From assembly GCF_026230105.1 (NCBI RefSeq), contig NC_079476.1:4547209-4611208 (forward strand): a stretch of DNA of 64,000 nucleotides, given 5' to 3'. Positions 1-11,045 of this stretch are shown one piece after another. The DNA comes from Diorhabda sublineata. Taxonomy: Eukaryota > Arthropoda > Insecta > Coleoptera > Chrysomelidae. Position numbers and translations under genes: made by a program. Under the pieces are notes generated by a model. That model saw nothing but the letters and a program-made list of their open reading frames with translations, searched no databases and was not told where the DNA came from. Every line of letters begins with the position of its first letter. Position 1 is the first letter of the stretch.

Positions 1-204
1 TTGGACACTGTTTCCGGAGTTGAAACAGTCACAGAGCGATCTGGACGCTGCTCATCTTCAGTGCTCTTTCGGCCTTCACTAAAGCGCTTTCACCGCTCAA
101 AAATAAGCGAACGAAATAGAGAATTGTTCGTTTCAAATCGCTACTGCACAAATACTATAATAGTGACTGAAAAGTGTTTTGGACGTGCATAGACAAGATA
201 TCTG
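1..204 (-). mobile_element. Mariner 5' end, internally deleted fragment
   Basis: Read on the minus strand, this is the start of a mariner-like element closely related to the copy at 26803-27530. Both share the outer end (AGATATCTTGTCTATGCACG), the same leader with the cactattatagtatttgtgc block, and coding sequence for the second HTH region, including ...EDDQRPDR... and ...TPETV.... About 110 bp between the leader and the first HTH helix is missing here compared with that copy. The element runs off the left edge of the window, so its catalytic part is unseen. The plus-strand open frame over this stretch is a shadow. Confidence 0.7.
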
Positions 205-1284
205 GATACCCAACCCACTACTCGTTTTATTACATTCAAAGTTTCGAAGTGGTCATTGAAGTTCAATAAAAATATTAGTGGGGAATAGTTTGGTTCAAAT
301 AAATTGTTTAATCACTGCAAAAAATGTTTTTCCTATTTTTATTGCTTAAAGGAATTGCAAAGTTTGTGTTTAGCTTAGATCACAATTTAAATTAATTTTT
401 AAAAGTTAGAATCTTGAGAACACGACAAGTTTCATTTCAGTTTGAATGAATTGAATTAAATTAGTTGAATAATCAAAGATACACGACATATTATCATTAT
501 GAAAATTGAAAGTAACTATAAGAATTTAATTCTACATGAATTTTCACCCTGACTAAAAAATCGACAAAGCAAGTTTATGACCTGACCAACGAATCGCTGT
601 TTAGTATTTTTTGTTCCATAAAAACTTCAATATTAGGTATGGATTACCATTTTTCACCTCTACGCACCTGCTGACACATAACCCGATAACCTACACGGCA
701 CGGTGAAGGCGGATGTCGGAGGCGGAAGTCGAAGGGATAAGAGAACCAATATGGGAAGGGTTGCTGATGTATAGTTGAAATATGCTTGGAAGTATCCATT
801 ATGGTAATGTTCCTATATTGTAAGATGATAAGTAGCAGTAACGTTGGTGGTAATAGATTCAAATATGGAAAGTATTCTCTATAATAAAAATGAAAAATTG
901 TTTGGAGATCATGCTCAAACGTGGAGTAAAAATAGAAAGCAGTTGCTTCAACTTAACGATTTAAAAGTCTACAATCCCTCTAAGTAGTTTTTTAAAATGA
1001 TTCATTCCTAGTAAATAACTGTTTTCATAACTAGTGCCTTAACGATTTCCACCTCAAGTTCACAGTTGACGAAAAGGTCGTTAAATTGTAAGCAAGTAGT
1101 TGATTGTATTAGAATAATATTGAAAAAACTATAGAAAATGCGGTTTGTTACATAAGAAATATTAATTATTTCACTTTCTTCTGCACTTATACTCAATGCA
1201 TTAAAAGTGTTGCACCCAGAAGAAATAATAATTTATCGAGTTGTATTTTTTGGTAATGTGTCTTACATCTATGGAATAATAACA
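205..1284. other. No recognisable gene
   Basis: AT-rich sequence with scattered short frames on both strands. A slightly GC-richer patch at about 655-730 has an open minus frame of 72 codons, but it shows no family motif. I see no repeat array or inverted repeat. The part next to 1285 may be the decayed 3' end of the adjoining Tc1-like element. Confidence 0.5.
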
Positions 1285-1490
1285 TTTTTAAAATAGCAAT
1301 TCGTTTCAATCAACTTCAACCTCATTATCAACTTAGCCACAGTCTGTATGCAATTGGACAGGCTCCTCTCCATGATATCCCATATAAGTTCGATGGGATT
1401 TAAAGCTGTTGACCCTGATGGCTATAGCAAAACATTTAGCCGCATTCTTGGAGAAACTTCGTTATGTGAACCTGAATTGTCTTGCACTGG
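1285..1490 (-). pseudogene. Tc1-like transposase C-terminal fragment
   Basis: On the minus strand the sequence reads PVQDNSGSHNE, then RLNVLL, a stop, PSGSTALNPIELIWDIMERS. This is the end of a Tc1-type DDE domain: QDN carries the second catalytic Asp, and the tract equivalent to WPSQSPDLNPIE..W carries the final Glu. The stop stands where the family has the Trp of WPS, so a TGG to TAG change is likely. Spacing between QDN and NPIE is close to the family's 34 residues, slightly shortened. The N-terminal HTH and the first Asp are absent; directly upstream of QDN (rising coordinates) the sequence passes into the 126-bp array. Inactive remnant. Confidence 0.85.
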
Positions 1491-2545
1491 TAAAGGACTT
1501 GAAGAAGCACATCTGGTAAAACTTAAATTCACTAAATTTGATAATTGAATAAGTAATTTACGGAATACAAAAGGTGTTGTCGGATTTCTATTTGAACTAA
1601 AATATTTCATTGATTTTACAGGACTTGAGGAGGTACATCTTGTAAAACTTGAATTCCCCAAATTTGATAATTGAATAAGTAATTTACGGAATACAAAAGG
1701 TGTTGTCGGATTTCTATTTGAACTAAAATATTTCATTGATTTTACAGGACTTGAGGAGGCACATCTTGTAAAACTTGAATTCCCCAAATTTGATAATTGA
1801 ATAAGTAATTTACGGAATACAAAAGGTGTTGTCGGATTTCTATTTGAACTAAAATATTTCATTGATTTTACAGGACTTGAGGAGGCACATCTTGTAAAAC
1901 TTGAATTCCCCAAATTTGATAATTGAATAAGTAATTTACGGAATACAAAAGGTGTTGTCGGATTTCTATTTGAACCAATATATTTCATTGATTTTACAGG
2001 ACTTGAGGACGCACATCTGGTAAAACTTAAATGCCCCAAATTTGATAATTGAATAAGTAATTTACGGAATACAAAAGGTGTTGTCGGATTTCTATTTGAA
2101 CCAATATATTTCATTGATTTTACAGGACTTAAGGACGCACATCTTGTAAAACTTAAATGCCCCAAATTTGATAATTGAATAAGTAATTTATGGAATACAA
2201 AAGGTGTTGTCTGATTTCTATTTGAACCAACATATTTCATTGATTTTACAGAACTTGAGGACGTACATCTTGTAAAACTTAAATGCCCCAAATTTGATAA
2301 TGGAATAAGTAATTTACGGAATACAAAGAAAGGATGTTGTCGGATATCTATTTGAACCAACATATTTCATTGATTTTACATGACTTGAGGACGCACATCT
2401 GGTAAAACTTAAATACCCCAAATTTGATAATGGAATAAGTAATTTACGGAATACAAAGAAAGGACGTTGTCGGTTTTCTATTTGAACCAAAATATTTCAT
2501 TGATTTAACAGGATTTGAGGACGCACATCTGCTAAAACTCACGAA
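1490..2545. repeat. Tandem array, 126-bp unit, about 8.5 copies
   Basis: A unit ending in tttcattgattttacagga recurs with the first six spacings exactly 126 bp (marker at 1618, 1744, 1870, 1996, 2122, 2248). The last two spacings are 130 bp because of an inserted aaagaaagg variant. Since 126 is 42 codons, an open minus-strand frame of 313 codons runs through most of the array and into the adjoining transposase frame; this is a by-product of the period, not evidence of a protein. Copies near 1620-1950 are almost identical and those at the right end more diverged, as expected if central units were homogenised most recently. Confidence 0.95.
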
Positions 2546-3689
2546 TTTGATCGCAGCACAAACTGTAGACACAAACTGGAATTATAATTAGTTCAATTCA
2601 AAACATTCGAAGATCAACAAAATAAATTAATCAATTAAACATTATCAATAGGACCGAATTGTGAATCTAAACCATTCTCTAATCCACCGGAATAGATATA
2701 AAAATTTTCATTAAAATCTTTTTAGTTACGTAAATACGCCCAAAACAAAATATTTTGATAGAGACTTAAATAAAAGAATAACAAACCCAATATCAAGAAC
2801 AATTAGAATCATAAACATATCAAAAGTTCTAAGAAGTAAGAAACAGTGGATGAAAAGACCCATTAATTTTTTGTATCAATTTTTTATCTCATACAAGCCT
2901 TTCATAAAATTATTACACTAACAGTGAAATTGAAATACTCAGGTTAATTAAATCTCCTGTTAATTAACTTGTGAATATAGAGTAGGTAACTGGGTGACAA
3001 AGACAGTGTATCTATGTGTGTACGTGCGTAGCAGATGTAGTGAATCAATATTCAGATAATTTATGTTGAATCCTCACAACGTACAACATCTATAAATCAG
3101 ATGAACCGTTATAATGTAGGTAGGTATCGATTGTTGATATTGGACGTAAGTAAGTCAATCGGACATGACACGATACGACCCACCGCTGAACTTGTATTCA
3201 ATACACCAGAGGCGTAGAAAAAAATTAATTCTTTTGAAATTTTAGCTGAGGTTTTAAGAAGTAGCATTGTATATTCAATATTCAACATCATAATTCAATT
3301 ATTTCTTTTTTCAAAGAATTTTTCTGCGAATCGAAACTTTGTTAATTATAAATTGTAATAGTTACTCAACAATTCAACACTTTGATTACTATATTGATGA
3401 ATTTGCAATAAAATTATAAACGAAAGAACACCATTTGTACCTGAAGCCGATAGAGCCTGTTCTAGTTGTGAGTAGTGGTTGTCTCGGTAGCTGATACCTT
3501 CGTTCTATGTTTTAACTTATACCTATAATATAGGTACACGTTACTAGATGATGGTAGTAGGGATTAGTACGGTCCCTCAAGCAGGTATACTTGACAACTA
3601 TTGTCGGTTCTATTGTGTCTGTTAGATAGTGAAGAGCACTGCGTGGGTACCTCATTGTTTTTACTGGATACCGAGAAAAATATAAAATG
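2546..3689. other. No recognisable gene
   Basis: AT-rich sequence following the 126-bp array. It contains only short unsupported frames, such as a 60-codon minus frame at 3109-3291. No repeats or motifs that I can name. The stretch from about 3490 may belong to the 5' part of the IS630-type element whose coding sequence is recognisable from about 3690. Confidence 0.45.
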
Positions 3690-4030
3690 GAATTCAAATC
3701 AACAGTGAAAAGAAAAGTTTTGACTGGACAGAATATATAAAGAACATTCAAAAAGTTCAAGAACGTGTTGCTATTGCCACAGGTGTCAGCGTGCATACGA
3801 TTTCAAATATTGAAAAGAAGATGAGGCAAATAGAAAATGGGAAATCATCATTTTATACTCCAATAAAAATGGCTACACAGGTTCAAGGGGAAGTTTAAGA
3901 AAAATTATGCATAGCATGGGTTTTCGATTAAGGAAAACTAAAACAAATAGAAAACTATTAATGGAGAAACCTGATATTAGAAAAAAAGAAAAAAATTGTC
4001 ATGGAGTATAAAAAAATTTGGAAAGAAAAT
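3690..4030 (+). pseudogene. IS630/Tc1-type transposase, N-terminal part
   Basis: The plus strand reads VQERVAIATGVSVHTISNI, a homeodomain-like HTH, followed in another frame by GSLRKIMHSMGFRLRKTKTN and RKLLMEKPDI. This is the N-terminal DNA-binding region of the large insect family of IS630-type transposases (HTH, then a winged helix ending in GF.(Y/W)KK..NR..LMER.DI). The segment between them, normally containing the DD.D...RKIHEFY tract, is missing, so the two pieces are joined by a deletion and a frameshift. Immediately downstream begins the 160-bp tandem array, and the protein's C-terminal end reappears beyond it at 5747-5891. Relatives lie at 19425-20052 and 43870-44515. Confidence 0.8.
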
Positions 4031-4039
4031 CGGTTTATA

Positions 4040-5735
4040 ATATATATGGGGGTTAAGAATTGCAGCTGTGGCATTGGGGCTGATCATATAAAACAACCAA
4101 ATAAAAGATATAACAAATATCAGATGCCATTTTATAAAGAAACATGATTTTGTCATGTCAGAACAATTTAGCCCTTCATAAAGTCATTATTCAACGATAT
4201 GGGGGCTAAGAAATGCAACTGTGGCATTGAGGCGTCAAATTGTATGATATTAAAAATCAAATGAAAGATATTACGATAAATATCACACACCCTTTTGTAT
4301 ACAAACATATTTTTGTCGTTTCAGAACAATTTAGCCCTTCATAAAGCCGTTAATAAACGATATTGTGGCTAAGAATTGAAACTGTGGCATTGAGGCTTCA
4401 AGTTGATTATATAAAACAACCAAATAGAAGATATGAAAAATATCAGATCCCATTTTATAAAGAAACATGGTTTTGTCATTTCAGAACAATTTGGCCCTTC
4501 ATAAAGTCATTATTCAATGATATGGGGGCTAAGAATTGCAACTGTGGCATTGAGGCGTCAAATTGTATGATATTAAAAATCAAATGAAAGATATTACGAC
4601 AAATATCACACGCCCTATTGTGTATAAACATATTTTTATCATTTCAGAACAATTTAGCCCTTCATAAAGCCGTTAATAAACGATATGGTGGCTAAGAATT
4701 GGAACTGTGGCATTGAGGCTTCAATTTGATCCTATAAAACAATCAAATAAAAGATATTATGACAAATATTGGATGCCCTTTTGTATAGAAACATGATTTT
4801 GTCATTTCAGAACAATTTGGCCCTTCATAAAGTCATTATTCAATGATATGGGGGCTAAGAGTTGCAACTGTGGCATTGAGGCGTCAAATTTTATGATATT
4901 AAAAATCAAATGAAAGATATTACGACAAATATCACACGCCCTATTGTATACAAACATATTTTTGTTATTTCAGAACAATTTAGCCCTTCATAAAGCCGTT
5001 AATAAACGATATTGTGGCTAAGAATTGAAACTGTGGCATTGAGGCTTCAAGTTGATCATATAAAACAACCAAATAGAAGATATGAAAAATATCAGATCCC
5101 ATTTTATAAAGAAACATGGTTTTGTCATTTCAGAACAATTTAGCCCTTCATAAAGTCATTATTCAATGATATGGGGGCCAAGAATTGCAACTGTGGCATT
5201 GAGGCTTCAAATTGTATGATATTAAAAATCAAATGAAAGATATTACGACAAATATCACACACCCTTTTGTATACAAACATATTTTTGTTATTTCAGAATA
5301 TTTTAGCCCTTCATAAAGTCGTTAATAAACGATGTCGTGGCTTAGAATTGAAACTGTGGCATTTAGGCTTCAAGTTGATCATATGAAACAATCAAATAAA
5401 AGATATTATGACAAATATTGGATGGGCGTTTGTATAGAAACATAATTTTGCAGTTTAGGAACAGTTTAGCCCTTCATAAAGCCATTTGTAAACAATATGA
5501 GGAGTAGGAATCGAATCTGTGGGTCTGGGCAATTAATTTGATGATATTGAAATCAAATAAAATATAATATTACAAATATCAGATGCTCTTTAGTATGGAA
5601 ACATTATTTTGTAATTTACGCCACAATAAAGCAATTATTCGACGATATGGGGGTTAAGAATTAAAACTGTGGGACTAGGACATTAAGTTGAGCAGAATAA
5701 TGAAATAAAATATAACGGGTGTCTGAATACCGAAT
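4040..5735. repeat. Tandem array of about 160-bp monomers in dimers
   Basis: The tract (t)ggctaagaattg followed by aactgtggcattgaggc recurs at about 4051, 4204, 4367, 4527, 4690, 4853, 5016, 5176, 5339, 5500 and 5650, giving spacings of 153-163 bp. Two monomer types alternate: one reads atatgggggctaag and continues with gcgtcaaattgtatgat; the other reads ttgtggctaag and continues with gcttcaagttgat. The true unit in the centre is therefore a dimer of about 323-326 bp. End monomers are the most diverged. The array sits between the N- and C-terminal coding remnants of one transposase, in the place of its catalytic core. Confidence 0.93.
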
Positions 5736-5746
5736 CATAGTAACGA

Positions 5747-5891
5747 ATTTTTTATTACGTTCGATGAAAATGAAAGGCAGTGTAATCATGCTAAAAAGTA
5801 TGAAAAAATGTTTATGGACATGGAACCTTGCTTTTATGTAGCAATAGACGAAATTATAATTTGTCCACAGGACGACGACAGTGACATTTAG
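5747..5891 (+). pseudogene. IS630-type transposase, C-terminal end
   Basis: The plus strand reads QCNHAKKYEKMFMDME, then VAIDEIIICPQDDDSDI and a stop. This matches the end of the IS630-type insect transposases, where a W..C..HV.K.E..(Y/M)W helix is followed by an acidic tail rich in D and S. It is in the orientation expected if it belongs to the same element as the N-terminal piece at 3690-4030, with the tandem array between them. The similarity is short, and the pairing with the N-terminal piece is an inference from order and orientation. Confidence 0.6.
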
Positions 5892-6605
5892 ATTTAGAAA
5901 GTGAAAGTAACGTCTGTATCTTGATAATTTTATTTTACTTTGTTAAGTTCTAGAATATGTCCCCTTGTAAGCGAAATTTTCACTGTTTAAGATTCCTTTT
6001 CGTTCGATATTTTTTCTTTACCAAAAAAATAATACAATAACAACATAGACCACTCATTATAAAGCTAAGACTAATAACTTTGTTATGCGAAAATATGAAA
6101 AAGCTTGTCTAGGTAGCTACAGATTTTTTGCTAGAGATTTTCGACTGCGAGCGTGCGACCTGAGTTGAATTTTTTGCTCACGAATGTAGTTTTTATATTG
6201 GGACGAACTACTATTCATTACAGTTTAATAATAATTAAGATAATGGAAAGTATTTCATCGATTGATCAATACCTAAATCTGTACTTGGCAATTGGAGATT
6301 GTAATAAACCACCAGCATACTGATAGCGGTAGAACAATAAAAAGTTGGTATCGATTAGCTGTTATATAATGAAATTATCGTTCAAATGCCAAGGACGCGA
6401 TCTATTTTCTGATCGATCGCAAAAGCGGCGCCTTCTGTTATAATTTATTATGTCAATTATGCAAGCGTACACCTGAAGCAATATTAAAACATACGAAGGA
6501 TATTCAGAAAGTAAAGAACAGAGGAAACAAAAAAATTACTAAATACATCTGAAAGATCGACTAAAACTCTACTTTTTTACACTGTCTCCATAAAAACTGA
6601 ATCAC
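5892..6605. other. No recognisable gene
   Basis: AT-rich spacer between the IS630-type remnant and the split mariner. I find no coding motif or repeat of note. It may include the 3' end of the IS630-type element on the left and the 3' untranslated end of the minus-strand mariner on the right. Confidence 0.4.
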
Positions 6606-6916
6606 CTATAGCAGGTGTGAACAAGGTTAAAATTTCCTTCGTTATAGAATTCTTCGGCTTACGATTTCAGCTACAGCTCCTCGTTTTCGTCCAAACGCTG
6701 TGTTGCTAGCCAAATATTCTTTCTTCAAACAAGTAAAAATTACTAGGTGTAAGGTCGGGAATATACGATGGATGAGAGAAAATCTCGCTTTTGAATGAAT
6801 TACGAAGATCTTGAGAGAGGTTTGCTGTGTATTAAAGCAAAAAAAAAAACATTTGAAGGCAACTATTCTTGATTCTTGTTCTAAACTGCTCTCCTTATAT
6901 TCCACATAGGTATGCA
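6606..6916 (-). pseudogene. Mariner transposase C-terminal part, left of hAT insert
   Basis: Minus-strand frames read NTQQTSLKIFVIHSK, then EIFSHPSYIPDLTPSNFYLF, matching the mariner tract from the second Asp (HDN.RPH) to the signature HPPYSPDLAPSD(Y/F)HLF. The Asp of the signature is Asn here (TPSNF). Frames switch at least once and a stop follows YLF..RIFG. The remainder of this gene, with the first Asp in a TWDETWV tract, lies at 9880-10300 beyond the hAT element, so one mariner appears to have been cut in two by the hAT. A poly-A run at 6840-6850 lies within the fragment. Confidence 0.7.
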
Positions 6917-6935
6917 TAGGATGGGTATCGTGGAT

Positions 6936-8776
6936 TCGATGTTATCAAAACATCGATGGTTTCACGAAAACATCGATGTTTTTTCAATCGATGATTTTCT
7001 TTCGATGTTTTGCAGTTATCGATGGTTTTAAATAAACATCGATGGTTTCACGAAAACATCGATGTTTTTTCAATCGATGATTTTCTTTCGATGTTTTGCA
7101 GTTATCGATGGTTTTAAATAAACATCGATGGTTTCACGAAAACATCGATGTTTTTTCAATCGATGATTTTCTTTCGATGTTTTGCAGTTATCGATGGTTT
7201 TAAATAAACATCGATGGTTTCACGAAAACATCGATGTTTTTTCAATCGATGATTTTCTTTCGATGTTTTGCAGTTATCGATGGTTTTAAATAAACATCGA
7301 TGGTTTCACGAAAACATCGATGTTTTTTCAATCGATGTTTTGCATTATCGATGGTTTTAAATAAACATCGATGGTTTCACGAAAACATCGATGTTTTTTC
7401 AATCGATGATTTTCTTTCGATGTTTTGCAGTTATCGATGGTTTTAAATAAACATCGATGGTTTCACGAAAACATCGATGTTTTTTCAATCGATGATTTTC
7501 TTTCGATGTTTTGCAGTTATCGATGGTTTTAAATAAACATCGATGGTTTCACGAAAACATCGATGTTTTTTCAATCGATGATTTTCTTTCGATGTTTTGC
7601 ATTATCGATGGTTTTAAATAAACATCGATGGTTTCACGAAAACATCGATGTTTTTCCAATCGATGATTTTCTTTCGATATTTTGCATTATCGATGGTTTT
7701 AAATAAACATCGATGGTTTCACGAAAACATCGATGTTTTTTCAATCGATGATTTTCTTTCGATGTTTTGCAGTTATCGATGGTTTTAAATAAACATCGAT
7801 GGTTTCACGAAAACATCGATGTTTTTTCAATCGATGATTTTCTTTCGATGTTTTGCATTATCGATGGTTTTAAATAAACATCGATGGTTTCACGAAAACA
7901 TCGATGTTTTTTCAATCGATGATTTTCTTTCGATGTTTTGCAGTTATCGATGGTTTTAAATAAACATCGATGGTTTCACGGAAACATCGATGTTTTTTCA
8001 ATCGATGATTTTCTTTCGATGTTTTACAGTTATCGATGGTTTTAAATAAACATCGATGTTTTTTCAATCGATGATTTTCTTTCGATGTTTTACAGTTATC
8101 GATGGTTTTAAATAAACATCGATGGTTTCACGAAAACATCGATGTTTTTTCAATCGATGATTTTCTTTCGATGTTTTGCATTATCGATCGTTTTAAATAA
8201 ACATCGATGGTTTCACGAAAATATCGATGTTTTTTCAATCGATGATTTTCTTTCGATGTTTTACAGTTATCGATGGTTTTAAATAAACATCGATGGTTTC
8301 ACGAAAACATCGATGTTTTTTCAATCGATGATTTTCTTTCGATGTTTTGCATTATCGATCGTTTTAAATAAACATCGATGGTTTCACGAAAACATCGATG
8401 TTTTTTCAATCGATGATTTTCTTTCGATGTTTTGCAGTTATCGATGGTTTTAAATAAACATCGATGGTTTCACGAAAACATCGATGTTTTTTCAATCGAT
8501 GATTTTCTTTCGATGTTTTACAGTTATCGATGGTTTTAAATAAACATCGATGTTTTTTCAATCGATGATTTTCTTTCGATGTTTTACAGTTATCGATGGT
8601 TTTAAATAAACATCGATGTTTTTTCAATCGATGATTTTCTTTCGATGTTTTGCATTATCGATCGTTTTAAATAAACATCGATGGTTTCACGAAAACATCG
8701 ATGTTTTTTCAATTGATGATTTTCTTTCGATATTTTGCAGTTATCGATGGTTTTAAATAAACATCGATGTTTTGGT
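6936..8776. repeat. 86-bp tandem array rich in CATCGATG palindromes
   Basis: About 21 copies of a unit with the order catcgatggtttcacgaaaa, catcgatgttttttcaatcg, atgattttctttcgatgttt, tgcagttatcgatggtttta, aataaa. Consecutive markers at 6958, 7044 and 7130 give an exact 86-bp period. Variants include 84-bp units reading gcattatcg, one unit lacking gattttctttcgatg near 7335, and units lacking the ggtttcacgaaaacatcgat half near 8045, 8540 and 8615. Each full unit holds four ATCGAT hexamers, two of them in CATCGATG 8-mers, so the array is dense in short palindromes. Minus frames through it are artefacts of repetition. Confidence 0.97.
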
Positions 8777-9144
8777 AATTTCAATAATTTCTAGTTATTG
8801 AGAAGCTACTTCAATTAATGAATTTCAAATTAGCCAAGACTAATTATTTCATTATTTGAATCCCATCCCATGAATAAAGAAAGTTGTGGAACACGGGTGT
8901 ACGTTTTGAGTGAGGTTCAGGTATTGTTATTATTCATATTAATTCGTACGTTGTATTTGTATCGTTTTTTCCGTTAATCTGATACAGTTACGTTTGTCGT
9001 TTGTGTCAAATTTGTGTCGTTAACGCTTTTAAATTTCAAATATTAAACAAAATGGGTCCTAAAATTGAAATAATGCTTCATTTCGATCAGTGTGATGATA
9101 AGAAATCACAACAAGAAAATTCAGAGCGCATGGCAAAATAAGAA

Positions 9145-9400
9145 ACAATCGATAGATAAATCAATGCCCGAAGAACTTTCGTTATACTTAAATTCCCCAA
9201 ACGAGAAGATTCAGCAGAAGCCTTCTGGCTTTCTGGAAAATGATGAAGGACACTTATCCTACTATTTTTTAAGTAGTATTCAAATATGTGCCTTCCGTTC
9301 CATCTGAGCCTCTATTCTCCCAAGCAGGTCTGATTTTGAACTTTCGAAACTTTTCTGCAAGAAATAGATGACAAATTTTGGGAAATTTAATACCCAATAT
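9145..9400 (+). pseudogene. hAT transposase dimerisation domain remnant
   Basis: One plus frame reads PEELSLYLNSP and a later frame VPSVPSEPLFSQAGLILNFR. These are the two hallmarks of the hAT C-terminal domain: an E(L/V)..YL..P start, and the (S/V)PSER.FS.AG.(I/L)...RN block that closes the dimerisation and catalytic fold. The expected Arg of PSER is Pro here. A stop and a frame change separate the two parts and another stop follows RN...R. The upstream DDE and zinc-finger parts are not visible; the 86-bp array fills the upstream space. Clearly dead. Confidence 0.75.
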
Positions 9401-9879
9401 TTTTGTTTCAAAATTTTTATCTTTTTAATATTAATTGATCAAGTGTTCTATATTGTTTTTTTTTGTTTTTAATTAATATTACAACTTAACTTGTAACATT
9501 TATTTCTTTTTAATAGAGTTTGTTTTGAAGTGAAAAATTACAGATGATTTTTAATTAGGTGATACAGCTAAATACACATTAAAAATAACTGGGTTTCGTA
9601 TTCGACTTTAAAAATTAATTTCAGGATTTTATTTTACCAATGAATTTTAGATAAACAAAAACTTGTATTTACCTATCAGCTATTACGCAAAATCAGTTAA
9701 TTTACAACGTTTCTTTCATATTTTCATGAAAATATGATCTTAATTTTTTTGTTCCTTTAGGAAAACATCGATGATTTTCTTCCGATGATTATCAACCATC
9801 GATGTTCGCTAAATGAAAAAACATCGATGGCAAACATTGATGTTATGTCTACCGATACCCATCCCTACCTTTAAGAGTT

Positions 9880-10300
9880 TATTGAGGTATACCTTGCGTA
9901 TATCAAAAGACTATCACCATAAATTTCCTTGGTACCAATGTATGCAAATTTTCTTGATAATTTGGGGTATCACCCAAGTCTCGTCCCAAGTTATTATCAT
10001 AAACGTCTAGAAATGTTAAAGTTTAATCACTTTTATTATGGTGGACTATAAGCAATTTTGGCACCCAACTTGCACAACTTTTGTAGTCGTCATGTTTCAC
10101 TCCGGCATTTTCAAATAACAAAATCAGTTCAACCAATCGAAAATTGAGCAAAAGCCCAGTTATTGTGGAACGACTGTTTTAACGAATTTCTTCCATCCTT
10201 TCTCAAAATTTATAGGAAACTCAATGCAACATTTCTGCGAGGATCTATGTACATAGATTTTATAGTTTTTGAATAAAAACCGCGCCTCACAACTAACAAA
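9880..10300 (-). pseudogene. Mariner transposase middle part, right of hAT insert
   Basis: Minus frames read SCASWVPKLLIVHH, then LDVYDNN, and in the adjacent frame IITWDETWVIPQIIKK. This matches mariner K(V/I)CA.WVP..L, followed by the first catalytic Asp in (T)GDE(T/S)W. Stop codons and at least one frameshift are present. It continues, across the hAT element, into the C-terminal tract at 6606-6916 on the same strand. HTH-region sequence further right (to about 10330) is too decayed to read with confidence. Confidence 0.65.
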
Positions 10301-10334
10301 AAGTCCTCAATGAATGTTTACGAATTCCACATTC

Positions 10335-10979
10335 ACAGGTTCTTTTACATTTTGTTTTCAGACGATTTTTAATCGAAGATTGATTAGAAGAAAAAACTAT
10401 ATTTAATTTTAATATTTTGTGATAAATTTAGATTGAAAAATATGGGCTTATGAAATGTAAATGTTTTTTATATCCAAAAATTATATTTTTATTTTAATTT
10501 TAAAAAACTATTAGAAGGAAAAAGGTATTTCCATTTGATTATTAAGAAAGTTAACAATAGTTATTTATGTATCAAGGCACTAAAGTCATACTAGCATCAC
10601 GATGCTGGGGATGGAGATTACCAGACGAGTAAGAAAAATAAAAGATTTTAGTGCTGCGGAAGAGTCAGTGAACAATTTTAGGTGGTTATTTCAAAAGTCA
10701 TAAAACTTATTTTAGTTAAAGTATCAACCCTAAAATTTTAGAAAATTGTTTTTTCATTATTTTGACTTTTTGCCAGAACATTTACACTTGTCCTGATTCA
10801 TACTATATTATATTTATTAAAAATAATCCTTTTTGTCAATTTATCAGTCTTGAAATTTTAGCAAAAGATATAAAATATATAAATAATAAATAATTTACAA
10901 TGCGGCAACGAAATTCCATCACCAACAATCTGCTTTCTTTATTCTTTTATTTACAATACAGGTATAAACAAAAAGGAGG
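10335..10979. other. No recognisable gene
   Basis: Very AT-rich, with no open frame of useful length and no recognisable motif. It ends at the left copy of a 65-bp direct repeat. Confidence 0.45.
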
Positions 10980-11045
10980 GATCTTATAACGGTTTGGAGT
11001 ATCCCATACGAATCAAAATCTCAGTAGTCGTTCACGATTAATTTT
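10980..11045 (+). repeat. Left copy of a 65-bp direct repeat
   Basis: The block gatcttataacggtttggag, tatcccatacgaatcaaaat, ctcagtagtcgttcacgatt recurs at 12562-12629 with a handful of changes, in the same orientation and 1.58 kb away. The pair brackets the 11335-12436 element and its flanks. It could be an old duplication, or ends of a larger element into which the TIR element inserted. Confidence 0.75.

Larger units (their letters stand above)
6917..9867 (+). mobile_element. hAT element with satellite-filled interior
   Basis: The left end reads TAGGATGGGTATCG and the right end, reverse-complemented, TAGGGATGGGTATCGG, an inverted repeat typical of hAT ends. Inside are a long array of 86-bp units (6936-8776) next to the left end, a hAT dimerisation-domain remnant at 9145-9400 in plus orientation, and a short cluster of the same ATCGAT motifs at 9760-9850 next to the right end. 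The flanking 8-mers (ggtatgca and cctttaag) do not match, so the target duplication has decayed or was lost by recombination. It interrupts a minus-strand mariner. The transposase N-terminal and catalytic regions are not recognisable; the element looks non-autonomous. Confidence 0.7.

Noticed and set aside
1422..2363. 313-codon minus-strand open frame with repeated peptide units
   Set aside because: It follows from a 126-bp (42-codon) repeat period without stops and continues into a dead Tc1-like fragment; later units of 130 bp break the frame. No evidence for a protein.
6936..8776. CRISPR-like regular repeats
   Set aside because: The units are contiguous direct repeats without unique spacers, in a eukaryotic transposon setting.
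8406..8784. Minus open frames reading KKHRCLFKTIDNCKTSKEN repeats
   Set aside because: Translation of the 86-bp array; frame is lost whenever unit length is 86 or 84 and only survives locally.
6909..9875. 8-bp target duplication for the hAT at 6917-9867
   Set aside because: Flanks read ggtatgca and cctttaag, which do not match in any nearby register.
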